Origin: W11650 sp041844915
Lineage (GTDB): Bacteria; Bacillota; Clostridia; Lachnospirales; Vallitaleaceae
Reading direction: 5' to 3'
Assembly (NCBI GenBank): GCA_041844915.1
Contig: JBGZBY010000047.1
Span: 1-20,598, forward strand
Length of the DNA: 20,598 nucleotides
Shown: positions 7,215 through 14,398 of the stretch, in pieces
How the letters are laid out: each line of letters opens with the position of its first letter
How positions within the stretch are numbered: the stretch's first letter is position 1
The notes under the pieces: model-generated
What the model was told of the DNA's origin: nothing
Seen by the model: the letters and a program-made list of their open reading frames with translations, nothing else
Database searches by the model: none
Position numbers and translations under genes: made by a program

Positions 7215-8072
7215 ATGAAAAAGACAGGACTGGGAAAGGGAGTCGGCGCTTTATTTAGCGAGAACAATAAAGAAAAAGAGATCATGGACAGGGAAGGGAT
7301 TTTCTTGCCGATATCGCTGATTGAGCCGAATCCACAGCAGCCGAGAAAAAGCTTTGAGGAAGACAGTCTGCTTGAACTAGCGGAGTCAATGAAAAATTTT
7401 GGCGTGCTTCAGCCTATTTTGGTCAAGAAGAAAGAAAAGACTTATGAGATCATCACCGGAGAAAGAAGATGGAGAGCGGCCAAGCTAGCCGGATTGAAGG
7501 AGCTGCCGGTGATTATTAAGGATTTAACGGAAAAGGAATTGGCGGAGATCAGTCTGATTGAAAATATTCAAAGAGAGGATTTGAATATTATGGAGGAGGC
7601 GGCCGCATATCAGAGATTGCTGGAGGAATTTTCCTTAACGCATGATGAGTTGGCAAGTCGGATTGGAAAGAGCCGAGCCGCTATTACAAATACTATACGC
7701 CTCCTAGCTTTAAGTCCGGAGGTGCAAAAAATGACAGCGGAGGGAATGATCAGCATGGGACATGCCCGCTGCCTTTTGGCGATAAGTGACGAGGCGCAGC
7801 AGGCGGAAATTGCCATGATGATTTTTGACAAGCAGCTTTCGGTTCGGGAAACTGAGCAATATATTAAAAATCTGACCAAGGAGATTAAAACGCCCCTTCC
7901 GCGCAAATTAAGCCCGGAGTTAAAAGAGGTGGAGCAGAAAATGGCAGAGCATTTTGGCTCAAAGGTGACACTGATTACCAGAAAAAACAATAGCGGAAAA
8001 ATCGAGATCAACTACAGCTCCTTGGAAGATCTTGAACGGATTATGGATATTTTGAATTATAGGGAAGACTGA
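7215..8072 (+). CDS. parB: Chromosome partitioning protein ParB (Spo0J), CTP-dependent clamp
   Basis: This 285-residue ParB binds parS, closes as a CTP-dependent sliding clamp and spreads on DNA. The CTP-binding motif GERRWRA is at residues 82-88 and ENIQRED at 116-122. A helix-turn-helix for parS recognition spans about 143-164. The N-terminal LGKGVGALF stretch is the usual ParA-activating tail, and the C-terminal part should dimerise. The gene follows parA by 2 bp with a GGAG site overlapping the parA end. Three cognate parS sites lie 0.8 to 1.4 kb upstream. Length and motifs are normal for a chromosomal ParB, as opposed to the paralogue Noc, given the parS sequences seen. Confidence 0.97.
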   Translation: MKKTGLGKGVGALFSENNKEKEIMDREGIFLPISLIEPNPQQPRKSFEEDSLLELAESMKNFGVLQPILVKKKEKTYEIITGERRWRAAKLAGLKELPVIIKDLTEKELAEISLIENIQREDLNIMEEAAAYQRLLEEFSLTHDELASRIGKSRAAITNTIRLLALSPEVQKMTAEGMISMGHARCLLAISDEAQQAEIAMMIFDKQLSVRETEQYIKNLTKEIKTPLPRKLSPELKEVEQKMAEHFGSKVTLITRKNNSGKIEINYSSLEDLERIMDILNYRED

Positions 8073-8073
8073 A

Positions 8074-8601
8074 ATGGAATTGATTTGGCTGTGGATAGAA
8101 AGCTATCAGAAAGAATTTATTTTAGGAATGGCGGCGCTGCTTTTTTTGCTTTGTCTTTTCCTTTTGCTTCAGGGAAGAAAGCTTCGCCGAATGGAAAAAA
8201 GAATGAAGGCCTATGAAAGCGGCTCCTTAAATAAAACGCTGGAGGAAAGAGCAGCAGAGCTTCAGGAGGAGTTGCAGGCTCTGACAAAGGAAGTAGAGTC
8301 AGAAAAAAGAAGACTGACCCGATTTTTAGCCAAGGAGAAAAAGGCAATCAAAAAAGTAAAACTGATCAAGTACAATGCCTTTGAAACGCAGGGCGGCAAG
8401 GTGTCGTATGCTTTGGCGCTGCTCAATGAAGAAAACAGCGGAATCCTCATCAACAGCATTCACAGCACGGATTTTTCCTTTTCCTATGCCAAGGAGGTCG
8501 TTCGAGGAGAGGTCGATCAGGTGCTGTCCAAGGAGGAAAAAGAGGTGCTGGAGAAGGCAATTACCGAAAGAGATAAATTGTCGGCGGGAATAAAAAAGTA
8601 A
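8074..8601 (+). CDS. DUF4446 membrane-anchored protein
   Basis: This 175-residue protein has one N-terminal membrane segment (about 14-32), a charged coiled-coil stretch (about 36-95) and a compact C-terminal domain containing KYNAFETQGGKVSYALALL, characteristic of DUF4446. The molecular role of this family is not known to me. The start overlaps nothing but is only one base after the parB stop, so it is probably translationally coupled with parB. DUF4446 genes commonly sit right behind parB in Clostridia, which suggests a role at the membrane linked to chromosome segregation or early cell-cycle events; that is inference from position only. Confidence 0.85.
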   Translation: MELIWLWIESYQKEFILGMAALLFLLCLFLLLQGRKLRRMEKRMKAYESGSLNKTLEERAAELQEELQALTKEVESEKRRLTRFLAKEKKAIKKVKLIKYNAFETQGGKVSYALALLNEENSGILINSIHSTDFSFSYAKEVVRGEVDQVLSKEEKEVLEKAITERDKLSAGIKK

Positions 8602-8704
8602 TGGCGGAAAAAGTAAAATTTTGTTGGTACAAGGAAATCAAAAAATGGGAAAGCAGGGATAGGGCTGAACCGGAATTATTATGGAGAAAGAAAAGAGGAA
8701 GCTT

Positions 8705-9514
8705 ATGTATCGTTTGATAGCAATTGATTTGGATGACACCTTATTGTCGGATGATCTGTCGATTCACCCCGATAATTTGAAAGCAATAAAAGCGGCAAAG
8801 GAAAAGGGAGTATATGTCGTGCTTTGCTCCGGCAGAGAAAGCGCCTCGATGAGGAAGATTATGGAGGGGGCCGCTTTGTTTGCGCCGGAGGATTATTTTA
8901 TTTCCTATAACGGCGCATTCATACAAACCTTTGGCGGTAAAATTTTATGGCAGGATAAAATTAAGGAAAAGGCGCTGAAAAAATTTATTAAGCTCGGCCG
9001 CCGCCATCAGGTGATTATTCAGTGCTATTGCGACGGATTGGTTGTCGATCAGTCGGATTCGAGGATTGATAAGTACGAAACCAATACAGGAATCATCGGC
9101 GAGCTGGTTGAGGACTTGATGAGCCTGCCTTACTCTATAAAAATATTATTTAATTCCGAGGATAAGGAGAAGTTAGCCGCGCTGAAGCTGGAGCTGGAAA
9201 AGGAATTTGGAGAGGAATATCATTACTTCTTTTCCAAACCCGAATATTTGGAGGTGTTGTATAAGACCTCCAATAAGGGCTTGGCGGTAGAGCGTTTAGC
9301 GGAGCTTTTAAACATTCCGGCAGAGGAGGTTATCTGTATAGGAGACAGCTTTAATGACGCGTATATGATTGAATATGCCGGATTGGGTGTGGCAATGAAA
9401 AATGCCAATTCCAAGGTGAAGGAGCTGGCGGATGTGGTAACGGAAAAAACCAACAATGAGGGCGGTGTCGCCGAGATAGTGGAGAAGTACATATTAAATG
9501 AAGGCAGAAACTAA
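8705..9514 (+). CDS. Cof-type HAD-superfamily hydrolase
   Basis: This 269-residue HAD phosphatase of the Cof/YwpJ type probably hydrolyses sugar phosphates, flavin or pyridoxal phosphates; the real substrate cannot be told. Motif I is DLDDTL with nucleophile D8 and acid D10. A lysine sits in SNKGLA, and motif IV is GDSFNDAYM near the C-terminus. The large cap domain typical of type IIB lies between. The ATG at 8705 is chosen because GAGGAAG is 3 nt upstream and the protein then begins MYRLIAIDLD like its relatives; an ATG at 8681 has no good site. Its 3' end overlaps rsmA by 17 bp. Confidence 0.9.
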   Translation: MYRLIAIDLDDTLLSDDLSIHPDNLKAIKAAKEKGVYVVLCSGRESASMRKIMEGAALFAPEDYFISYNGAFIQTFGGKILWQDKIKEKALKKFIKLGRRHQVIIQCYCDGLVVDQSDSRIDKYETNTGIIGELVEDLMSLPYSIKILFNSEDKEKLAALKLELEKEFGEEYHYFFSKPEYLEVLYKTSNKGLAVERLAELLNIPAEEVICIGDSFNDAYMIEYAGLGVAMKNANSKVKELADVVTEKTNNEGGVAEIVEKYILNEGRN

Positions 9515-10400
9515 AAAACTGGTTCAGGCACATGGCTTTGTGTTAAAGAAAAAATTCGGACAAAACTTTATCACCGATCCGAGGCTTTTTCAGGAAATTG
9601 CAGAAAAGGCGGGAATTACCAAGGAGGATGTTGTGATTGAGATCGGGCCGGGAGCGGGAGGCTTGACGCAGGCTCTGTCAGAGATGGCAAAGGCAGTAAC
9701 GGCAGTAGAAATCGACCGAGAGCTGGAGCCGATTTTACAGGAAAGCCTAAGGGAAGCGGACAATGTTGCGCTGATCTTTGAGGATGTGCTGAAATGGGAT
9801 ATGAAAAAATATCTGGAGGAAAACTATGCCGGAGAGCGGATAAAGATTGTGGCGAATTTACCCTACTATATCACCACGCCGATTTTGATGAAGCTCCTAG
9901 AGGATAAGCTGCCGTTGCAAACGATTACCGTTATGGTGCAAAAAGAGGTTGCCGACAGGATTCAGGCGCAGCCCGGCGGCAAGGATTATGGAGCAATCAC
10001 ATTGGCGGTGGCCTATTATGCTGAGGCAAGAGTAGTCATGACGGTACCGCCGCAGGCGTTTTTTCCGGCGCCCAAGGTCATGTCCGCTGTTTTGCAGCTG
10101 CAAATGAAGGACAGCCGGCAATGGGGAGCCGCCGCGCAGAGGGAGGCTGCCTTGGATGTTGCGCCGCCAGAGCAAAAGCTTAGCGCCAAGGAAGAAAAGC
10201 AATTATTTCGCGTGATTGGGGCTGCGTTTGAGCAAAGGCGAAAGACTTTGCTAAATGCCTTGAGCAATAAAGGGATTGCCGATAAGGAAAAAATCAGGGC
10301 GGCTTTGATCGCTATGGGATTGACGGAAGATATTCGCGGCGAACGCTTGTCGCTGGCAGAATTTCAAAGGCTGACAAGGGAATTATATGAAAGGTCTTAG
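9498..10400 (+). CDS. rsmA: 16S rRNA dimethyladenosine transferase RsmA (KsgA)
   Basis: RsmA dimethylates A1518 and A1519 near the 3' end of 16S rRNA, a late ribosome-assembly step. Residues 13-30 (the KKKFGQNFITD region) and the SAM-binding stretch VIEIGPGAGGLTQAL (about 46-60) are diagnostic. The catalytic motif IV NLPYY covers residues 120-124. The 300-residue length fits. Residues 210-230 form a slightly longer Ala/Gln-rich linker before the C-terminal helical domain (FEQRRKTLLNAL). The gene overlaps the HAD gene by 17 bp, has only a weak ribosome binding site (GGAGAAG about 10 nt upstream), and is likely translationally coupled to it. It is the last gene of the plus-strand block. Confidence 0.97.
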   Translation: MKAETKKLVQAHGFVLKKKFGQNFITDPRLFQEIAEKAGITKEDVVIEIGPGAGGLTQALSEMAKAVTAVEIDRELEPILQESLREADNVALIFEDVLKWDMKKYLEENYAGERIKIVANLPYYITTPILMKLLEDKLPLQTITVMVQKEVADRIQAQPGGKDYGAITLAVAYYAEARVVMTVPPQAFFPAPKVMSAVLQLQMKDSRQWGAAAQREAALDVAPPEQKLSAKEEKQLFRVIGAAFEQRRKTLLNALSNKGIADKEKIRAALIAMGLTEDIRGERLSLAEFQRLTRELYERS

Positions 10401-10613
10401 ACTAAAAAAGCCTTAAAAGCACAAAAAATCCGCCGGATAAGAGAAGCTGCTGCCTTTGTCAGAAACGAAAACAGCGGACGGCGAAGAATGGAGAAAAGTT
10501 TCAAAGCAGAGCGGATAAGAAAAAACAGCTTGTGGAACGAGGAGGACAGACAAGAGAAAAAAACTTTCCAATTTTTTTCAAATTCACAGAAATTTAACAA
10601 CTCTGTTATTTCT

Positions 10614-10639
10614 TTGAAACAACTTTTTGGTAGTATAAT
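10614..10639 (+). promoter_or_regulatory. Possible promoter for a short transcript
   Basis: A perfect TATAAT (10634-10639) is preceded by TTGAAA (10614-10619), but the spacer is only 14 bp. No better -35 is visible. An activator or another sigma factor could compensate. Confidence is limited by the spacing. Confidence 0.35.
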
Positions 10640-10645
10640 CTTGTA

Positions 10646-10713
10646 AAAATTATCCCCCCTTTTATTTTGATAAATATAGTTTTTGAAGCCTTTTCCGAAA
10701 GGCTTCTTTTTTT
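10646..10713 (+). ncRNA. Candidate C-rich small RNA of about 68 nt
   Basis: If transcription starts about 7 nt after the TATAAT at 10634, a roughly 68-nt RNA would end at the intrinsic terminator 10685-10713. Its 5' half is single-stranded and AU-rich except for TCCCCCC at 10652-10660, complementary to G-rich ribosome binding sites. That layout resembles C-rich-loop small RNAs of Firmicutes. It could equally be the 3' end of the rsmA transcript. Confidence 0.35.
10685..10713 (+). terminator. Strong intrinsic terminator
   Basis: A perfect 9-bp stem (10685-10693 with 10698-10706) closes a TCCG loop and is followed by seven T residues (10707-10713). It lies 284 bp after the rsmA stop, so it ends either the parA-rsmA transcript or the small RNA proposed at 10646. 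Confidence 0.88.
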
Positions 10714-10726
10714 GTATGCTTTAGCA
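10711..10726 (+). repeat. Dispersed 16-bp repeat TTTGTATGCTTTAGCA
   Basis: This 16-mer is identical to bases 15591-15606 and 15776-15791 in the tandem array. In both loci the first copy starts in, or a few bases after, the T-run of a plus-strand terminator. Here it lies between two convergent terminators. A related stretch, TATGCTCAGGCGGCAG, occurs at about 10780 and resembles the second array unit. Confidence 0.7.
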
Positions 10727-10727
10727 A

Positions 10728-10770
10728 CAAAAAATAACGCCTGTCGATGCTTCATCAACAGGCGTTATTT
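10728..10770 (-). terminator. Intrinsic terminator for the minus-strand DUF4097 operon
   Basis: A perfect 13-bp stem pairs 10732-10744 with 10758-10770 around a 13-nt loop. Read on the minus strand, the stem runs out into TTTTTTGTT, as an intrinsic terminator should. On the plus strand the T-run is displaced by several bases. It lies 248 bp beyond the stop of the minus-strand gene ending at 11018. Confidence 0.75.
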
Positions 10771-11017
10771 CAAGATTTTTTATGCTCAGGCGGCAGGTCT
10801 TGGCAAAGAAGTTTTTATCGGTCAAACTAATTTTGTGAATGCGTTTAAAAACAACGCTGCGGCTCACATGAGAAATCCTACGTGTTTAAGGAGCCTGTAG
10901 CAGTAAACCGCTTTTTATAGGCCCAGCACTATCTATTTCCAAAACAAGCAGCAAAGAGTGACAGCGAGGATGTCTATGCTTCAGAAGGAATGTGTCTAAA
11001 AATAAATTCCGAGTGCT
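10771..11017. other. Gene-free 3' region of the DUF4097 operon
   Basis: No open frame with a ribosome binding site was found here on either strand. GGCTC near 10860 can pair with GAGCC near 10892, and GCGG/CCGC just outside them lies before TTTTTAT, giving one imperfect hairpin of unclear purpose. Otherwise I see nothing. On the minus strand it would be the long 3' untranslated region. Confidence 0.5.
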
Positions 11018-12160
11018 TTATTTTACTAAAATACTGCTGCCGGTAGCCGTCGTACTTTTTTCGGTGGAATCGTCGGATTGGGATTTCTCGGCGGCAAAAT
11101 CATATTCCTCCTTCAAAGCGGATAAAACCTCTTTTTTGGGTGGGAGCAGCGTGATATCTCCAGTGGAGGACATAAAGTAATAGGAAGGATTTTCCGTCTG
11201 GTCCAAGCGGAAATAGCTGCGAATGGTTCCCTGCTCGGTGGCGGCGGTGGAAATCAAATTTTCAGCAATATAGCCAAAGAGATTACCGGTCAGGGTGTAG
11301 ACGTTAAGAGCGTCGGGCAGCGAACCGAAAAACAGCCGGATATCGCCGACATTGCTTTGGACGGTAGCGGCGGTCAGCTTTTTTTCCAATAGCACGGTAC
11401 AGCTGCCGAAGTCGTTTAGGACATAGAGCGTATCTAGCTCCTTCTCAAAATTCAAGAAGGAATTTCCCAGATTGGAAAAAAGATCAAAGGTTTGGATGGG
11501 AGCTTTTGCCCGCACAGAAACATTTCCCAGATCGGCGTCAATAGAAACCAAATTCTTTGGAGCATAAAGCGCCAGATCAATATTACCCATCAAGGAAGAT
11601 AAAATATAGCTATCACAGTTTTCATACAGCATATCGGAGCGGATGTCCAGCAGCGAGGTTGTCAAAGACAGCGTCTGGAAGCGAAAGCCCTTAGGAACAT
11701 GAATGGTAACCGAGCCTCGGTAAATGCTGTCAGGATTGATGGACTCAATCGGCAGCGCCTTTTTCTGGCTGGATTGAGTTGTGGCGATAATCTGTAAAAG
11801 ATCTTCAGAGAGAAAAGCCTTGAAGTCGATATCATATTCCGGCGAATGAGGATGCCGGTAATCATAGACCACCAAAATATCCTCCCGCTCCTCCTCAACA
11901 AAGGATACCTTTTCGATATCAACAGTAATATTGATGATATCGGCAGTCGGAAATGTCAGCTCCTGATGCAGAGTTTTGATTCCCTTGGTGATTTTCAGCT
12001 TGGGGATAGGAATGCTTCCATAAATTTCGGTTCTCTGCCAGTATTCCGACCAGGAGAGATTATTCTGAGCTAAAAAAAGAAAAAAGAGGAGAAAGGCAAG
12101 AACCACAAAAGAGGAAAAAAAGCAGAGGAAAAAAAGGATCAGACGATTATTCGATTTCAT
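11018..12160 (-). CDS. Membrane-anchored DUF4097-like beta-strand repeat protein
   Basis: This 380-residue protein has one hydrophobic N-terminal anchor (about 8-30) and a long extracytoplasmic part. From about residue 60 to 350 it alternates short beta strands with turns such as LMGNIDL, DLGNVSV, NVGDIRL and STGDITL, the Gly-Asp/Asn periodicity of DUF4097/DUF4098 beta-helix proteins. The last 35 residues are polar and Ser/Thr-rich. No catalytic residues are recognisable. It overlaps the upstream membrane gene by 14 bp, so the two are co-translated. DUF4097 proteins often follow a PadR regulator and a DUF1700 membrane protein and are thought to belong to envelope-stress or surface systems. 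No PadR-type regulator is present here. Function is unknown. Confidence 0.75.
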   Translation of the reverse strand: MKSNNRLILFFLCFFSSFVVLAFLLFFLFLAQNNLSWSEYWQRTEIYGSIPIPKLKITKGIKTLHQELTFPTADIINITVDIEKVSFVEEEREDILVVYDYRHPHSPEYDIDFKAFLSEDLLQIIATTQSSQKKALPIESINPDSIYRGSVTIHVPKGFRFQTLSLTTSLLDIRSDMLYENCDSYILSSLMGNIDLALYAPKNLVSIDADLGNVSVRAKAPIQTFDLFSNLGNSFLNFEKELDTLYVLNDFGSCTVLLEKKLTAATVQSNVGDIRLFFGSLPDALNVYTLTGNLFGYIAENLISTAATEQGTIRSYFRLDQTENPSYYFMSSTGDITLLPPKKEVLSALKEEYDFAAEKSQSDDSTEKSTTATGSSILVK

Positions 12161-12509
12161 TATGTCCCCTCCTCACAAAAATCAGATTCCAATGATAGTA
12201 TTTTTTAAATAGAGTCAGAAAGTAAGGAATTCCCAAGGCCATCAGCACCAGCAGCAAACCGCCTGCACCGATAAAAAAGAAGGAATAGGAAAATAAAACC
12301 AGCGAATTGTCATAAAGGGCAATCGGCACGAGGTTGACGCGAAAGGAGGTCAAATGGGTGAATAAAAGAAAAATACCGCCCAGGATGCCGGAAATCCCAA
12401 AAAACACCAAGACAAAAAAGCTAAGCCACAGCAGAAGAAAAGGAATCAGCAGCAAAGCATTCAGGCTAACAAGCAAAATTAAATTGCGAAAATTCAATTT
12501 TTGTTCCAT
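12147..12509 (-). CDS. Small polytopic membrane protein, DUF4097 partner
   Basis: This 120-residue protein is almost entirely hydrophobic, with about three to four membrane segments and a basic C-terminal tail. The ATG at 12509 is preferred because AAGGAG lies 6 nt upstream; a GTG two codons earlier overlaps that site. Its position directly before, and overlapping, a DUF4097 gene matches the place usually taken by DUF1700/HAAS proteins. The acidic N-terminal helical HAAS domain of those proteins is missing, so it is either a reduced relative or an unrelated protein in the same slot. I do not recognise it by sequence. It is driven by a predicted promoter at 12633-12660, leaving a leader of about 115 nt with a hairpin at 12562-12601. 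Confidence 0.72.
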   Translation of the reverse strand: MEQKLNFRNLILLVSLNALLLIPFLLLWLSFFVLVFFGISGILGGIFLLFTHLTSFRVNLVPIALYDNSLVLFSYSFFFIGAGGLLLVLMALGIPYFLTLFKKYYHWNLIFVRRGHNEIE

Positions 12510-12632
12510 AGACACTCCTTTTTAGGAAATTTGCTTTTTGTTCAGCTCCGCATCTCTTTCCGCAAGGCATGGCCAAAACAAAATTTTTACCAAGTGCCTG
12601 CCGCATAAAAAAGAACGGAAAAATTCAACGTA

Positions 12633-12660
12633 ATTTTAACAGAAATGCCTTAGAAATCAA
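12633..12660 (-). promoter_or_regulatory. Predicted promoter of the minus-strand membrane/DUF4097 operon
   Basis: On the minus strand TTGATT (12655-12660) and TAAAAT (12633-12638) are separated by 16 bp, with TGT just before the -10 (extended -10). It diverges from the ccdA promoter about 65 bp away. Confidence 0.6.
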
Positions 12661-12697
12661 CAAAAATAATCTTAGAAATTAATTAATTTTTAGAAAT
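12641..12697. repeat. Repeated AGAAAT/TTAGAAAT motif in the divergent promoter region
   Basis: AGAAAT occurs at 12641, 12652, 12674 and 12692; the last three are extended to TTAGAAAT (12650-12657, 12672-12679, 12690-12697). Spacings are 11, 22 and 18 bp, close to helical repeats. The motifs overlap the minus-strand promoter and lie upstream of the plus-strand one, so they could be regulator boxes, or just AT-rich DNA. Confidence 0.4.
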
Positions 12698-12723
12698 TCG
12701 TTGAAAAATTAACCTAATTCTTA

Positions 12724-12752
12724 TGGAAAAGTCTTAAATGCTATGCTATACT
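12724..12752 (+). promoter_or_regulatory. Predicted promoter of the ccdA operon
   Basis: An extended -10 TGC-TATACT (12744-12752) follows TGGAAA (12724-12729) with a 17-bp spacer. It gives a leader of about 115 nt before ccdA. The leader contains GGCTTTTTCA twice (12789-12798 and 12810-12819), of unknown meaning. Confidence 0.6.
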
Positions 12753-12875
12753 AAAAAATACAAACTCGAAGAGGAAGCAAAGGACATAGGCTTTTTCAGC
12801 GCGAGCGGCGGCTTTTTCATTCGGAAGAAGCTGCCTTGAAACGAAAATCTGTTATTTGCGGTAAGAGAGGACATC

Positions 12876-13592
12876 ATGAATCAAGCGATCAATATTGGCG
12901 CAGTATTTTTAAGCGGCTTGCTTTCCTTCTTTTCTCCCTGCATCCTTCCGGTATTGCCAGTATATATCGGCATTTTATCCGACGGAAGCGAAAAAGGTAA
13001 GGAATTTGTAGTCGGCGGCCTGAAAATACAAGGCGCAAAATTAGTAAAAACTATTTTATTTGTTTTGGGAATTTCGATTTCTTTTTTGATCTTGGGCTTT
13101 GGAGCAGGCTTTCTGGGGCAGCTCCTTCAGGGCAAATATTTTTACCCGATTGCCGGAGGGATTGTTGTTTTGCTTGGATTGCATCAGCTCGGTATTTTAA
13201 AGCTTAATTTTTTGGAAAAGGAAAGAAAGCCGATGATGAAGCGGGAGCTGCGCAATGAATATGCTTCAGCATTTTTGCTCGGGCTTTTGTTCAGCTTTGG
13301 CTGGACGCCCTGCATTGGCCCGATTATGTTTTCTGTTCTGGCGCTTTCTTCGGCAGGCGGACAGGAGCTGTATTCTGTGTCCCTAATGATGATATATGCG
13401 GCTGGGATGATGATCCCTTTTTTCCTGATTTCCATTTTTTCCGATGTGCTGCTAGGAAAAGTAAAGGGCATACGAAAGCATTTGCCGCTGCTAAAAAAGC
13501 TGGGTGGAATTCTCATTATTTTCATGGGCGTCCTATTGATGTCCAATGGCTTAAATCAAATTACGGCATTTATTCAAAGACTGCTGCAATAA
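12876..13592 (+). CDS. ccdA: CcdA-family cytochrome c biogenesis/thiol-disulfide transmembrane protein
   Basis: This 238-residue CcdA/DsbD-beta family protein has six predicted membrane segments and carries electrons from cytosolic thioredoxin across the membrane. The two redox cysteines are in the expected places: FFSPCILPVLP with C22 in the first segment and GWTPCIGP with C146 in the fourth. The family is usually 220-240 residues. The ATG has AGAGGA 7 nt upstream. It is followed 56 bp later by a thioredoxin-like lipoprotein, its probable electron acceptor. No cytochrome c maturation gene is nearby, so a role in keeping extracytoplasmic thiol proteins reduced is more likely than cytochrome assembly. 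Confidence 0.93.
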   Translation: MNQAINIGAVFLSGLLSFFSPCILPVLPVYIGILSDGSEKGKEFVVGGLKIQGAKLVKTILFVLGISISFLILGFGAGFLGQLLQGKYFYPIAGGIVVLLGLHQLGILKLNFLEKERKPMMKRELRNEYASAFLLGLLFSFGWTPCIGPIMFSVLALSSAGGQELYSVSLMMIYAAGMMIPFFLISIFSDVLLGKVKGIRKHLPLLKKLGGILIIFMGVLLMSNGLNQITAFIQRLLQ

Positions 13593-13648
13593 GCTTTTCG
13601 GGAAGAAAATGCGATAAGACACAAAATAAGCAGAAAGGGAGGAACCAA

Positions 13649-14236
13649 ATGAAAAAAGAAGCGATAAAGTATTTTAGTATTTTGATGGCAGTATTGCTGT
13701 TTAGCGGCTGTGCAAGCGGAATTAAACAGACCGAGGAAAAAAGCGGCGAGCAGTCGGTGGTCGGGCAGAGTAAGGACGACGAAAAGGCGGCCGCAGGAGA
13801 AGCCAAGAATAAGGGCGTAGCTGCGCCGGATTTTACGCTGAAGGACATGGACGGCAACGAGGTTACGCTAAGCAGCCTACAGGGACAAAAGGTTTATTTA
13901 AAGTTTTGGGCATCATGGTGTCCGCCCTGTAAGGAGAGTATGCCGGCCTTGGGAGAATTGGCGGCGGAGGATAATGATTTTGCCATTTATACTATTGTTG
14001 CCCCTGGTGTAGGCGGTGAGCTTTCCGAGGAGGATTTTAAAAGCTGGTATAAGGAGCAGGGTTATTCGGAGAAGATTAAGGTCTTATTTGATGAGAAGGG
14101 CAAGGTAATGCAGGCCTATGGAATTACCGCGTATCCGACCAATGCTTTTATCGGAACAGATGGCATTCTGGTTTCCAAGCTGGCAGGCGCGGCGCCCAAT
14201 GAGAGCATTAAGGAAAGAATTGAAAATATTCAATAG
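13649..14236 (+). CDS. TlpA/Etrx-type thioredoxin-like lipoprotein
   Basis: This 195-residue lipoprotein has a signal peptide with lipobox LFSGC (C21), a short charged linker (about 22-57) and a thioredoxin fold. The active site WCPPC gives C91 and C94, and the cis-proline is P163 in AYPTNAF. It should sit on the outer face of the membrane and be reduced by the CcdA protein encoded 56 bp upstream. The VAPGVGGELSEEDF stretch after the active site resembles the Etrx proteins of streptococci, which with CcdA feed reducing power to surface methionine sulfoxide reductase MsrAB. No msrAB is present in this window. A good GGGAGG site precedes the ATG. Confidence 0.92.
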   Translation: MKKEAIKYFSILMAVLLFSGCASGIKQTEEKSGEQSVVGQSKDDEKAAAGEAKNKGVAAPDFTLKDMDGNEVTLSSLQGQKVYLKFWASWCPPCKESMPALGELAAEDNDFAIYTIVAPGVGGELSEEDFKSWYKEQGYSEKIKVLFDEKGKVMQAYGITAYPTNAFIGTDGILVSKLAGAAPNESIKERIENIQ

Positions 14237-14398
14237 CTTTTGGCATAAGCCATGGCCGCACTTTCATCCGGTGGCTTTGCGGCCGGAAGGTGAACGAGCT
14301 AAGAAAAGTCTTGGCAAAGCTGCCGGAAAAAGAGGAAAAGCCATAAAAATGGCGGTGCAGAAAAGAACGGACAAAATCCGAGAAAGGGAAGGGATGAT

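Noticed and set aside
8601..8717. 38-codon frame starting as TAATG on the DUF4446 stop and ending inside the HAD gene
   Set aside because: The coupled start is suggestive, but the sequence has no recognisable motif and overlaps the next gene start. It is most likely leader between the two genes.
10488..10647. 52-codon frame after rsmA, in phase with it past the stop
   Set aside because: No ribosome binding site precedes the ATG, and the frame runs into the proposed promoter. An rsmA extension by frameshift is unlikely because RsmA is already full length.
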